Source: Streptomyces sp. A 4/2
GTDB taxonomy: Bacteria > Actinomycetota > Actinomycetes > Streptomycetales > Streptomycetaceae
Assembly: GCF_940670765.1 (NCBI RefSeq)
Contig: NZ_CALNVW010000019.1
Span: 62,001 to 126,000, forward strand
DNA length: 64,000 bases
Reading direction: 5' to 3'
A program made the translations under genes and the position numbers. Shown piece by piece: positions 1-7,683 of this stretch (its first letter is position 1; each line of letters begins with the position of its first letter). The notes under the pieces are model-generated. The model was not told the origin of the DNA and did no database searches. It saw nothing but the letters and a program-made list of their open reading frames with translations.

Positions 1-35
1 CTCTCCCGCTTTCCCGACCTGAAGGACAGATCCGT

Positions 36-323
36 ATGTGTGGAGCAAAGGCCGGCGGCCCCGACGCTTCGACGATCAAGCCCGGTGAGACCACCATCCA
101 GGGCAGCGTGACCCGCGACGGCGAGCCCGTCACCGGTTATGTGCGACTCCTGGACTCGACCGGCGAGTTCACCGCCGAGGTCCCGACCTCGGCGACCGGG
201 CAGTTCCGCTTCTACGCGGCCGAGGGCACCTGGACGCTGCGCGCGCTCGTCCCGGGTGGCACGGCGGACCGTACGGTCGTCGCGCAGACCGGCGGACTGG
301 CCGAGGTCGCGATCGCCGTCTGA
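36..323 (+). CDS. DUF1416 domain-containing protein
   Basis: A 95-residue protein opening MCGAKAGGPDAS, typical of the actinobacterial DUF1416 family. It has one predicted beta-sandwich domain of the carboxypeptidase-regulatory type (repeated V-T/F-Y-A-E-G-W patterns) and no signal peptide or membrane segment. A GAAGGAC ribosome site lies about 9 bases before the ATG. In Streptomyces this gene normally follows a thiosulfate sulfurtransferase gene, and an in-frame TGA at 20-22 could be the end of that gene. The link to sulfur metabolism is from gene neighbourhood only; no biochemical role is established. Confidence 0.88.
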   Translation: MCGAKAGGPDASTIKPGETTIQGSVTRDGEPVTGYVRLLDSTGEFTAEVPTSATGQFRFYAAEGTWTLRALVPGGTADRTVVAQTGGLAEVAIAV

Positions 324-379
324 GTCCGGTGGACCTTGACGGGATCCACGCACGGCTCACGCACGACTCATGAACCGGC

Positions 380-434
380 CGGAGGGCCGCACCCCAGGGG
401 GTTGGACGCCACTTGGAGCGGGTGCGGCCCTCCG
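380..434 (+). terminator. stem-loop after DUF1416 gene
   Basis: A perfect 15-bp inverted repeat (380-394 with 420-434) encloses a 25-base loop. There is no T-tract, as is common for Streptomyces terminators. It lies between the DUF1416 stop and the DUF3099 start and probably ends the upstream operon. Confidence 0.6.
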
Positions 435-513
435 CGCTGTCCCGGAACCACCCGCGGAGTCCCGGGTACGACGCGAGCAGGCCGACCCCGTCGTCCGGTC
501 TTACGCTGGAGGC

Positions 514-789
514 ATGTACTCGCGACGTCGGCGCGGCTATTTCCTGCTGATGGGCGGATGCCTGGTGCTCTTCGTGTCCGCCTGGGCCTTCGTACGTCTC
601 TGGTCGGTCCCGGCAGCGATCGCCATGTGCGGCGTGGCCATGATCATCCCCCCGGTCGCCGCGATCGTCGGCAACCGGCGCGGCCCCGACGACCACTGGT
701 GGGACGAGCCGTCGGGCGACGACACGTCCGACAAGTGGTGGGACGAACTGGACGGCAAGGACGGCAAGAAGAGCAAGAAGCGCCGGTAG
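514..789 (+). CDS. DUF3099 membrane protein
   Basis: A 91-residue protein. The ATG at 514 is preferred over an upstream in-frame start at 370, because the extension would cross the terminator stem. Two hydrophobic segments (about residues 9-27 and 32-52) with an arginine-rich N-terminus (SRRRRG) indicate a two-pass membrane protein. They are followed by an acidic, Trp-rich tail (DDHWWDE, DKWWDEL) and a lysine-rich end. This matches the DUF3099 family of actinobacteria. Its function is unknown. It is convergent with the DsrE gene. Confidence 0.85.
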   Translation: MYSRRRRGYFLLMGGCLVLFVSAWAFVRLWSVPAAIAMCGVAMIIPPVAAIVGNRRGPDDHWWDEPSGDDTSDKWWDELDGKDGKKSKKRR

Positions 790-796
790 CTCTGGT

Positions 797-820
797 GCGG
801 CCGGTCCATGGACCGGTGCC
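797..820. terminator. palindrome between convergent genes
   Basis: A perfect 16-bp palindrome CCGGTCCATGGACCGG at 801-816 lies between the convergent DUF3099 and dsrE genes. It may act as a bidirectional terminator. It is short and has no T-tract. Confidence 0.35.
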
Positions 821-833
821 GCCACACAGCACA

Positions 834-893
834 GCACGGCCCGGCACGGCCCGGCCCGGAACGGTACGGCCCGCCACGGCCCGGCACGGCAGC
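834..893. repeat. CACGGCCCGG-type tandem repeat
   Basis: Imperfect copies of a 10-base unit (CACGGCCCGG and variants) fill the gap between the convergent DUF3099 and dsrE genes and stop just before the dsrE stop codon. Confidence 0.7.
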
Positions 894-895
894 GG

Positions 896-1261
896 TCAGT
901 AGACCAGCGCCTGGACGCCGTCCGTCATCGCTTCCTGTACGAAGACCTGCGCACCCGCGATCCGTACGCCTTCCAGCACGTCCTTCTCGGTGATGTCGCG
1001 ACGGGTCGCACACTGCGTGCAGAGCGTGACCCGACCGCCCGCCAGAATCGAGTCGATCAGGTCCGGCAGCGGCGCCGCGTGCGGCAGTTCGAACTCCGCG
1101 GCCCTTCCCGGCAGGGCGAACCACGAGGACTCACCGGTCAGCCAGAGCGAGACCTCCACCCCGCTGGCGACCGCGACCGCCGCCACGGTGAAGGCCTGTG
1201 AGCAGCGCTCGGGGGCGTCGGACCCTGCGGTCACCTTGATCACTAGCTTCTTCTGCGCCAT
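896..1261 (-). CDS. DsrE family protein
   Basis: A 121-residue protein of the DsrE/YchN sulfur-relay fold (alternating beta strands and helices; N-terminal KLVIKVTAG strand). Cys81 and Cys84 form a CTQC pair where DsrE-family members often carry the sulfur-handling cysteine. It is probably cytosolic. The start is the ATG at 1261. In Streptomyces it sits near the sulfurtransferase/DUF1416 genes, consistent with intracellular sulfur transfer. The partner protein is not known from the sequence. Confidence 0.85.
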   Translation of the reverse strand: MAQKKLVIKVTAGSDAPERCSQAFTVAAVAVASGVEVSLWLTGESSWFALPGRAAEFELPHAAPLPDLIDSILAGGRVTLCTQCATRRDITEKDVLEGVRIAGAQVFVQEAMTDGVQALVY

Positions 1262-1365
1262 GACCGAACTGTAATCGGCGGGCGTACAACCCCCGTGTCG
1301 CCTGGTGGGTCAGTGGGGTGTGCAGGTATCGGAATCTGTGCCTCAGGTCTCGTGGGGGGACCCCT

Positions 1366-2199
1366 TTGGAAGCGTCACACAACGTTCCTGAACAGCAGGA
1401 ACAGCAGCAGGAGCTGCAGCAGGACCAGCAGGAACAGCAGGACCCCGAAAGAAAGCCGCGCCGCCGCGGCCGTACGACGCTGATCGTCGCCGCTGCCGCG
1501 CTGCTCGGCCTCGTCGGCGGCAGCGCCGTCGCGTTCAAGATCCAGGCCGACCGGCCGCCGACCCCGCTGCCGCCCCTGGCCCAGCAGCGGCTGTCGTACC
1601 CCGCCGAACCGCTCGCCAAGGGCGCGGGCCGTGCGCCGCTGTCCGTCAAGGACGACAGCCGGTTGCGGACCGACGGCGACCTGCGGAAGCTGCTCGTCGC
1701 CCGGCCGAAGGGCGCGCACGAGTCGGAACTGCCGATCTACGAAAAGGGACCGATCCCGTACGACCACTGGCTGTCCACGGACGAGTACGCCACTGAATTC
1801 CGCGACGACGCCAGCTTGTTCACCGAAATCACCGCGGCGGGCATCCGTCGGATCGCTGCGGCGGGCTGGATGCAGGGGCACCGTATGACCGGTGTGCGGC
1901 TGGTGCAGTTCCGGGCCGGTACGGAGATGGGTGCCGCGGACATGTTCCAGGGGCAGGCCGACTACATGGCGGAGTCCAAGTACGGCGCGGGCAACGGCGG
2001 CACCGCGGTCAAGGGCAGCGGCAATGCCAGGTATTACCTCTTTCCGGTCGACAACGAGCCCGGATACATGCCCAGTTACGAGGCCCGTGCACTGGGCTGG
2101 CGCGGCGACGTGATGGTCGACATCGTCATTTTCGACACCCGGCCGATCAGCAAGAAGGACATCAGGACGTTGGCCGAGCGGCAGCTGGAGCGCCTGTGA
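1366..2199 (+). CDS. membrane-anchored protein, first of three paralogs
   Basis: Read from a TTG start at 1366 (277 aa), which follows a GGGGGGA ribosome site by about 5 bases. A GTG at 1318 is possible but lacks a site. The N-terminus is Gln-rich (EQQEQQQELQQDQQEQQ), then basic, then one membrane helix (about residues 37-57), so the remainder is probably extracytoplasmic. The extracytoplasmic domain has no family I can name. It shares a DL..LL(V/L) segment followed by a Y-A-(T/S)-E helix with the third gene, pointing to duplication. The stop overlaps the next start (GTGA), so the genes are translationally coupled. Confidence 0.75.
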   Translation: MEASHNVPEQQEQQQELQQDQQEQQDPERKPRRRGRTTLIVAAAALLGLVGGSAVAFKIQADRPPTPLPPLAQQRLSYPAEPLAKGAGRAPLSVKDDSRLRTDGDLRKLLVARPKGAHESELPIYEKGPIPYDHWLSTDEYATEFRDDASLFTEITAAGIRRIAAAGWMQGHRMTGVRLVQFRAGTEMGAADMFQGQADYMAESKYGAGNGGTAVKGSGNARYYLFPVDNEPGYMPSYEARALGWRGDVMVDIVIFDTRPISKKDIRTLAERQLERL

Positions 2200-3053
2200 A
2201 CGACGAACAGACCGCCCTGCCGGAGCCCTCGGACTCCCCGGAGCCGCTGAGTCTCCCGGAGGCGTCGGAACACCCGGAGGCGCCGGAAGTCCCGAAGCCG
2301 CCCGTGCAGCGGTCCCGCGCCTTCAGGATCGCGGCTGCCGTACTGCCGGTGGTCCTGGTGCTCGGTGTTGCCGGTGGCGGCATCGCGTACTCCGCGTCCA
2401 CGGCGGACAAGGCCGACAAGAAGGCACCGACCCGGTCCTGGGGAGACGACCCCCGCGGGCCGGGCAAGGACCCGGTGACCAGGTCGGCCGAGGGGCGGCA
2501 CGACACCGACCTGAGCAAGATGCTGCTGCCCGCCACGGGTGAGTACCGGCTCGGTCCGGACATCGGCGCGTACGGCAATGACGCCGAACTGACCGCCAAG
2601 CAGGCCGAGGCCATGCTGAAGGCGGGCGGCAAGGGCCTCTCCGGCACCCGGCGCCGGGACTGGAACGAGCGGGTGGAGAAGCTCGGCGCGAAGGGACAGG
2701 CGATGCGTTCGTACGCCAACGACTCCGGCGATCTCGTCATCGAGGTCCAGATCTCCCGTATGACGGACAAGAAGGCCGTGCGCAACGCCTACACCTTCCG
2801 CACGGAGCTCTTCAAGGCGATGGAGGTCTTCGAGGCCGGTCCGAAGGTCGAGGGCCACCGGAACACGGCGAACTGCTTCCTGCCGCCGAAGGAGAAGAGG
2901 TCGGGCCTCGACGAGATGATGTGCACCGCCTACGAGGGCGAGTTCCTGATCTCGTTCGATGCCTACGGTGTCCAGCCGTTCCCCCGGAAGATCGTCGCGG
3001 CCCTGTTGGAGAAGCAGATCGACTACGTCAAGTCCCCGGGGGAGTCCGTATGA
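2196..3053 (+). CDS. membrane-anchored protein, second of three paralogs
   Basis: 285 residues from a GTG overlapping the previous stop by 4 bases. The N-terminus is rich in Pro, Glu and Ser (PEPLSLPEASEHPEAPEVP), followed by one membrane helix (about residues 44-66) and a long extracytoplasmic domain beginning with the shared DLSKMLLP motif. No catalytic motif is recognised. As the middle gene of a three-gene operon it is coupled to both neighbours. It may belong to a cell-surface complex, but no partner or substrate can be inferred. Confidence 0.75.
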   Translation: MNDEQTALPEPSDSPEPLSLPEASEHPEAPEVPKPPVQRSRAFRIAAAVLPVVLVLGVAGGGIAYSASTADKADKKAPTRSWGDDPRGPGKDPVTRSAEGRHDTDLSKMLLPATGEYRLGPDIGAYGNDAELTAKQAEAMLKAGGKGLSGTRRRDWNERVEKLGAKGQAMRSYANDSGDLVIEVQISRMTDKKAVRNAYTFRTELFKAMEVFEAGPKVEGHRNTANCFLPPKEKRSGLDEMMCTAYEGEFLISFDAYGVQPFPRKIVAALLEKQIDYVKSPGESV

Positions 3054-3979
3054 CCGAGCCTCTGATGTCGACGGATCCCGCCGAGCCGCCGACGGCGCCG
3101 GACAGCGGGACCACCGCACCGGCCGTGCCGCCCATGCCGACTGCGCCGCCCGTGTTCGCCACGAATCCGATGTACCACGTGATTCCCGGTGCTCCCGTGA
3201 CTCCCGTGAAGAAGGACCGCAGGGCGCTGCGCGCGGTGGCCCGCTGGACCCTCGCGGCCGTCGTCTTCGGCGGCTGCGGCGCCGGGGCCGCAACCGGTCT
3301 CACCGCCATGCACCGCACCGATGTGCCGGGCCTGGCGACCGCGTCCGACGGCCGCTGGGACTTCGCCGACCTGAAACTGCCCGCGCTGCCCGCCGGGACG
3401 CCGCGGCCGTTCAACGACGGCAACACCGCGCAGATCCATGCCACGGACGCCCGTGACCTGCTGCTGCCCGCCCCGGCCGGGGCCACCCCGGACAAGAAGC
3501 TGACCGGGGGCTGGGTGACGGTCGGCCAGTACGCCTCCGAGTACAGCGGCAAGGACGCACGGGCCCTGCTCACCGAGCAGCTGCGCGACTACGCGGTACG
3601 GCACATCGCGGCCCGTGGCTGGACCATGCCGGACGGCACGTCCACCCGGATCTACCTGCTGACCTTCCAGTCGACTGCTTTCGCCGCGGCGTTCAAGGAC
3701 CAAGTGATCGACTCCGGGACGGGGCGCGGCTCCGGGGCTCCCGTGCTGAACGGGGTGACCGACACCGAGATCGACGAGGGCTGGAGCAGCGCGGGCAGCC
3801 TGCGGGACATCGACGACTACGTGTACGTCGAGCAGCAGCCGTACGGCGCGCAGCAGGTCCGGCAGGCGTACTCCATCGCCGGGGACACGCTCGCGCTGGT
3901 GGTCGAGCGGGGGAAGGGTGCGGCTCCCGCGGTGCCGTTCCACCAGACGGTGATCCTCCAGGACCAGCTGCTCAGCTAG
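3050..3979 (+). CDS. membrane-anchored protein, third of three paralogs
   Basis: 309 residues. The ATG at 3050 overlaps the preceding TGA (ATGA), so a start further upstream is unnecessary. The N-terminus is Pro/Thr-rich; one membrane helix (about residues 60-85) is followed by a domain with the DARDLLLP segment shared with its two paralogs. The last six codons and the stop lie in a short tandem repeat that continues beyond the gene. A terminator hairpin at 4075-4118 ends the operon. Function is unknown. Confidence 0.75.
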   Translation: MTEPLMSTDPAEPPTAPDSGTTAPAVPPMPTAPPVFATNPMYHVIPGAPVTPVKKDRRALRAVARWTLAAVVFGGCGAGAATGLTAMHRTDVPGLATASDGRWDFADLKLPALPAGTPRPFNDGNTAQIHATDARDLLLPAPAGATPDKKLTGGWVTVGQYASEYSGKDARALLTEQLRDYAVRHIAARGWTMPDGTSTRIYLLTFQSTAFAAAFKDQVIDSGTGRGSGAPVLNGVTDTEIDEGWSSAGSLRDIDDYVYVEQQPYGAQQVRQAYSIAGDTLALVVERGKGAAPAVPFHQTVILQDQLLS

Positions 3980-4015
3980 GACCAGCTGCTCAGAGCCAGG
4001 ACCAGCTGCTCGGCC
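3959..4015. repeat. stop-codon-spanning repeat (AGGACCAGCTGCTCAG x3)
   Basis: Three near-identical copies of AGGACCAGCTGCTCAG start near 3960, 3978 and 3998. The first encodes the last residues (QDQLLS) of the third paralog, and the others lie beyond its stop. Confidence 0.85.
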
Positions 4016-4074
4016 AGGACCCTGAGCCGAGGTCCGCCGGCGGCTCGCGACCGGCCGCCGCGCACCTCGCAGAG

Positions 4075-4118
4075 AGGGCCGGGCCCCCACCCATTAGGCT
4101 GGGACCCGGCCCTTCCTT
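4075..4118 (+). terminator. terminator of the three-paralog operon
   Basis: A 9-bp perfect stem AGGGCCGGG / CCCGGCCCT (4075-4083 with 4105-4113) is followed by TTCCTT. It sits about 95 bases after the last operon gene and just before a new ribosome site. Confidence 0.6.
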
Positions 4119-4144
4119 CACACCGTTCATGCAAGGAGCACCTC

Positions 4145-4246
4145 GTGCTTGAGGCAATCTTCTCCACTCTGCTGGTTCTGGTCTGCGTCGGCGTCATCGC
4201 GTTCGCCGGTCTGTCCGTGAAGAAGCTCTACCAGGGCCAGCGCTGA
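4145..4246 (+). CDS. 33-residue small membrane protein
   Basis: The GTG at 4145 follows a strong AAGGAGCACC ribosome site and opens a 33-codon frame ending at 4246. The peptide is one hydrophobic helix (STLLVLVCVGVIAFAGLSV) with a basic tail (KKLYQGQR), so a single-pass membrane peptide. From memory, a similar tiny gene occurs beside the nitrobindin/nur genes in many Streptomyces. Function is unknown. Confidence 0.75.
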   Translation: MLEAIFSTLLVLVCVGVIAFAGLSVKKLYQGQR

Positions 4247-4308
4247 CCCTCGGCCCGAGAGCTTCCGAGCCCGAGCCCGCACCCTCCTCACAGATCGTCT
4301 GAGCCCTC

Positions 4309-4896
4309 ATGATCGAGATTCCGTCGGACCTGCATCCGAGCCTCGTCCCCCTCGTGTTCCTCCTCGGCCACTGGGAGGGAGCGGGCGTCGCGGCTCCCTT
4401 CGGTGACGCCGGGGAAGGCAGCCCCGCCGGGGAGCAGTGCAACTTCGGCCAGGAAGTCGACTTCAGCCACGACGGCCGGGACTTCCTGGAGTACGTGTCG
4501 CACACCTGGGTGCTCGACGCCGAAGGCAAGAAGGTCAGGCCGCTGGAGTCCGAGTCGGGCTACTGGCGCGTCGACGAGCACCGCAAGGTCGAGGTCGTGA
4601 TGGTCCGCGACCAGGGCGTCGTCGAGATCTGGTACGGCGAGCTGGCCGACCAGAAGCCGCAGATCGACCTGGTCACGGACGCGGTGGCGCGTACCGCGGC
4701 GTCCGGTCCGTACTCCGGTGGGAAGCGGCTCTACGGTTATGTGAAGAGCGACCTGATGTGGGTGGGGGAGAAGGCCACCCCCGAGATCGAGCTGCGGCCG
4801 TACATGTCCGCGCATCTGAAGAAGGTCGTCGACCCGAAGGAATGGGCGAAGGACGTCGTGGATCTGCCCGACGACGGAATCGCGTTCTTCAAGTAG
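4309..4896 (+). CDS. nitrobindin-like heme-binding protein (DUF1794/FABP-like)
   Basis: 195 residues with the family signature G-x-W-x-G-x-G at residues 20-26 (GHWEGAG) and a predicted ten-strand beta barrel. His169 in YMSAHLKK is at the place of the proximal heme-iron ligand of nitrobindins (family knowledge). Bacterial and plant nitrobindins bind ferric heme and react with nitric oxide or peroxynitrite; that role is inferred here. It lies directly upstream of nur, as in S. coelicolor. The gene ends FFK-TAG inside an 18-bp tandem repeat that continues in frame to an identical K-TAG. Confidence 0.88.
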   Translation: MIEIPSDLHPSLVPLVFLLGHWEGAGVAAPFGDAGEGSPAGEQCNFGQEVDFSHDGRDFLEYVSHTWVLDAEGKKVRPLESESGYWRVDEHRKVEVVMVRDQGVVEIWYGELADQKPQIDLVTDAVARTAASGPYSGGKRLYGYVKSDLMWVGEKATPEIELRPYMSAHLKKVVDPKEWAKDVVDLPDDGIAFFK

Positions 4897-4956
4897 CCCG
4901 CGTTCTTCGAGCAGCCTGCTTTCTCCGAGCGGGCTGCTTCCTCCAAGTAGCCCGCT
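4885..4956. repeat. four in-frame 18-bp repeats spanning the nitrobindin stop
   Basis: Four 18-base units start at 4885, 4903, 4921 and 4939. Read in the gene frame they give FFK-stop-PA, FFEQPA, FSERAA and SSK-stop-PA. The real stop TAG is in unit 1 and unit 4 restores the same TAG. Confidence 0.9.
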
Positions 4957-4984
4957 CCGGGGCTGCCGCTCCTAGACTGGGGGT

Positions 4985-5422
4985 GTGGTGACCACCGACT
5001 GGCAGAGCGACCTCCGCAGCCGCGGGTACCGGCTGACCCCTCAGCGGCAGCTGGTGCTGGAGGCTGTCGACAGGCTGGAGCACGCGACGCCCGACGACAT
5101 CCTCACCGAGGTGCGCAGAACCGCGGGCGGCGTGAACATCTCCACGGTCTACCGGACCCTGGAGCTGCTGGAGGAGCTGGAGTTGGTGAGCCATGCCCAT
5201 CTCGGGCACGGCGCTCCCACGTACCACCTCGCCGACCGGCACCACCACCTCCACCTGGTGTGCCGGGACTGTACGAACGTGATCGAGGCGGACATGAGCG
5301 TCGCCGCCGACTTCACCGCGAAGCTCCGCGGGATGTTCGGTTTCGAGACGGACATGAAGCACTTCGCGATCTTCGGGCAGTGCGAGAAGTGCGCCGGGAA
5401 GGCTTCCGGCGGTCAGCCGTAG
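4985..5422 (+). CDS. nur: Nur, nickel-responsive Fur-family repressor
   Basis: 145 residues from a GTG. An N-terminal winged helix (RLTPQRQLVLEAV, ISTVYRTLELLEE) is followed by the Fur-type dimerisation/metal domain. Every residue I recall for S. coelicolor Nur is present at the same number: His33, His86, His88 and His90 (M-site) and His70, His72 and His126 (nickel site), plus C-terminal CxxC pairs (Cys93/Cys96, Cys133/Cys136). Nur binds nickel and represses nickel uptake genes and sodF, allowing sodN expression. Stop and next start are 10 bases apart, so ygfZ may be co-transcribed. Confidence 0.95.
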   Translation: MVTTDWQSDLRSRGYRLTPQRQLVLEAVDRLEHATPDDILTEVRRTAGGVNISTVYRTLELLEELELVSHAHLGHGAPTYHLADRHHHLHLVCRDCTNVIEADMSVAADFTAKLRGMFGFETDMKHFAIFGQCEKCAGKASGGQP

Positions 5423-5432
5423 GCTTGCGTAC

Positions 5433-6398
5433 ATGAAGAGCCCGCTGCTGTCCCTGCCCGGTGCCGTCCCCGCCGAAGGACGAGACGAAGGTGTTGCCGC
5501 GCACTACGGCGACCTGTTCCGCGAGCAGCGCGCGCTCGCGGCCGGTACCGGCCTCGTCGATCTCTCGAACCGCGGTGTCGTCACCGTCTCCGGCGCCGAC
5601 CGGCTGAGCTGGCTGCATCTGCTGATCACCCAGCACGTCAGCGAGCTGCCGCCGGGGGTGGCCACCGAGGCGCTGATCCTCTCCTCCAAGGGCCACATCG
5701 AGCACGCGCTCTACCTCGTCGACGACGGCGAGACGCTGTGGGCGCACGTGGAGCCGGGGACGCAGCAGGAGCTGGTCGCGTACCTGGAGAGCATGAAGTT
5801 CTACTACCGGGTCGAGGTCGCCGACCGGACCGACGCGTTCGCGGTCGTGCACCTGCCGGCCGGTTCGATCGCCGCGGTGCCGGACGGCGTGACCGTACGG
5901 GAGACGGCGTACGGCCGTGATCTCTTCCTGCCGCGGGAGCAGCTGGAGGCGTACGCGGCACAGCACGGCCCGGCCGTCGGACTGCTGGCGTACGAGGCGC
6001 TGCGCATCGAGGAGCACCGGCCGCGGCTGGGTCTGGAGACCGACCACCGCACCATCCCGCACGAGCTGGGGTGGATCGGCACGGCCGTGCACCTGGAGAA
6101 GGGCTGCTACCGGGGCCAGGAGACGGTCGCCCGTGTCCACAACCTGGGGAAGCCGCCGCGGCGGCTGGTCTTTCTGCATCTGGACGGGAGCGAGGTGCTG
6201 CTGCCGGGGCACGGTACGCCGGTCAGGCTCGCCGCGGACGGTGCCGAGGGCCGCCAGCTGGGCTTCGTCACCTCGTCGGCCCGCCACCACGAGCTGGGGC
6301 CGATCGCGCTGGCGCTGGTGAAGCGGAACGTGCCGGTGGACGCGGAGCTGATGGCGGGGGACACGGCGGCGTCCCAGGAAGTCGTCGTCGAGCCCTGA
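5433..6398 (+). CDS. ygfZ: YgfZ/GcvT-family folate-binding protein
   Basis: 321 residues with the diagnostic KGCYRGQE motif (about residues 217-224), whose cysteine is essential in E. coli YgfZ. YgfZ is a tetrahydrofolate-binding protein that supports assembly or repair of iron-sulfur enzymes. The N-terminal GcvT-like fold (VDLSNRGVVTVSGADRLSWLHLL) is intact. It follows nur by 10 bases. The stop lies in a perfectly duplicated 14-base sequence (6391-6418). Confidence 0.92.
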   Translation: MKSPLLSLPGAVPAEGRDEGVAAHYGDLFREQRALAAGTGLVDLSNRGVVTVSGADRLSWLHLLITQHVSELPPGVATEALILSSKGHIEHALYLVDDGETLWAHVEPGTQQELVAYLESMKFYYRVEVADRTDAFAVVHLPAGSIAAVPDGVTVRETAYGRDLFLPREQLEAYAAQHGPAVGLLAYEALRIEEHRPRLGLETDHRTIPHELGWIGTAVHLEKGCYRGQETVARVHNLGKPPRRLVFLHLDGSEVLLPGHGTPVRLAADGAEGRQLGFVTSSARHHELGPIALALVKRNVPVDAELMAGDTAASQEVVVEP

Positions 6399-6427
6399 GA
6401 CGTCAGCCCTGAGACGTCGGGCCTGAG
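6391..6427. repeat. 14-bp duplication across the ygfZ stop
   Basis: AGCCCTGAGACGTC at 6391-6404 is repeated exactly at 6405-6418 and partly again to 6427. The first copy contains the ygfZ stop codon. The 14-base period is not a multiple of three. Confidence 0.85.
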
Positions 6428-6473
6428 CCGCCTCAGACCCGAGACGGCTGAGGCCCTGGATCTCCGAGGCGCC

Positions 6474-6899
6474 TCAGAGGTCCAGCACGATCGTGAACGG
6501 GCCGTCGTTCGTCAGCGAGACCCGCATGCTCGCGCCGAACCGGCCCGTTCCCACGGTCGCCCCCAGGGCCCGCAGCTGCGCCACGACCTCGTCGACGAGC
6601 GGCTCCGCCACCTCGCCCGGCGCGGCCCCGTTCCAGGTGGGCCGGCGGCCCTTGCGGGCGTCTCCGTAAAGAGTGAACTGGGAAATCACCAACAAGGGTG
6701 CATTTACGTCCGAGCAGGATTTTTCGCCCGACAGGATGCGTACCGACCAGAGCTTGCGGGCGAGCTGCGCTGCTTTTTCCTTTGTGTCCTCATGGGTGAC
6801 ACCCACCAGGACGCACAACCCCTCGCCGGTGATCTCACCGACCGTCTCACCTGCCACGACGACGCTCGCGCCGTCCACCCTCTGCACCACTGCACGCAT
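6474..6899 (-). CDS. dtd: D-aminoacyl-tRNA deacylase
   Basis: 141 residues from the ATG at 6899 (MRAVVQRV, the canonical DTD start); a TTG nine bases upstream is less likely. Both DTD signatures are present: SQFTLYGD near residue 73 and the Gly-cisPro-type NDGPFT near residue 131. DTD hydrolyses the ester of D-amino acids (and misacylated Gly) on tRNA, protecting translation. Cytosolic. It is transcribed divergently from rsiG, sharing a short intergenic region. Confidence 0.95.
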   Translation of the reverse strand: MRAVVQRVDGASVVVAGETVGEITGEGLCVLVGVTHEDTKEKAAQLARKLWSVRILSGEKSCSDVNAPLLVISQFTLYGDARKGRRPTWNGAAPGEVAEPLVDEVVAQLRALGATVGTGRFGASMRVSLTNDGPFTIVLDL

Positions 6900-7048
6900 A
6901 CGGGCCAATGTACCGGGGGGCCGAACGGGTGCGATCGGTCGGCGCAGGGGCTACCGGGAGTGGCAACATGCACGGGAGGCGGTGCTTCCCCTCGGCTCTG
7001 AGGGCCCGGGGAGACCCCATGCACCGGTCGAGGGGACGGAATACGCAT

Positions 7049-7636
7049 ATGAGCACATCTGGTATCGGGCGCTCGCCCGGTCCCGTGTCCATGACCCGGA
7101 TCAGCTCCGTACAGCGAGCACCCGCACCGAGGTCGGGCACCGCGCTCCCGGCGGTCACCGAGCACGACATCGGCGGTCTGCGTCTGCCCGAGCTGCGTAC
7201 GCTGCGCAGGGACGCCCAGCGGGACGAGGCCGATCTGAGCTACGTACGGCGGATGCTGCACGGGCGGATCGACATCCTCCGCGCCGAGCTCTCCCGGCGT
7301 ACCGGCCCGGAGTCCCCGGTCGTCGACCGGCTCTCCGAGATCCTCGCGGACGTCCCCTCCTCGCACCGTTCGTCGGCCCGGCACGTCACGCTCTCCCCGC
7401 CGCGCAGCGCGGAGAACAGCAAGCTGGCCACCGACATGCTGGCCGAGGTGGAACTCTCCGACCTCGGCGCCCGTACGGACGAGGAACTGCACACCGGCAT
7501 GGGCCGTCTGGTCCGCTACGAGCAGCAGGTCTCGCGCCGCAGGCAGCACCTCCAGCGGACCGCCGACGATTGCAGCGCGGAGATCGCCCGCAGGTACCGT
7601 GAAGGCGAAGCACAAGTAGACGACCTGCTCACCTGA
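7049..7636 (+). CDS. rsiG: RsiG, c-di-GMP-dependent anti-sigma factor for WhiG
   Basis: 195 residues from an ATG preceded by GGGGACGGA. Two helices carry the c-di-GMP motif E(x3)S(x2)R(x3)Q(x3)D. The second copy is exact (Glu158, Ser162, Arg165, Gln169, Asp173). The first matches except that His71 replaces Gln (Glu60, Ser64, Arg67, His71, Asp75). In S. venezuelae RsiG holds WhiG inactive while bound to c-di-GMP, controlling the switch from aerial hyphae to spores. The N-terminal 40 residues appear disordered. Mapping is by motif rather than alignment. Confidence 0.9.
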   Translation: MSTSGIGRSPGPVSMTRISSVQRAPAPRSGTALPAVTEHDIGGLRLPELRTLRRDAQRDEADLSYVRRMLHGRIDILRAELSRRTGPESPVVDRLSEILADVPSSHRSSARHVTLSPPRSAENSKLATDMLAEVELSDLGARTDEELHTGMGRLVRYEQQVSRRRQHLQRTADDCSAEIARRYREGEAQVDDLLT

Positions 7637-7683
7637 GGCGATCCTTCCGGTCGGGCGGGCCACCCCCGTTCGGAAGGCCGACC

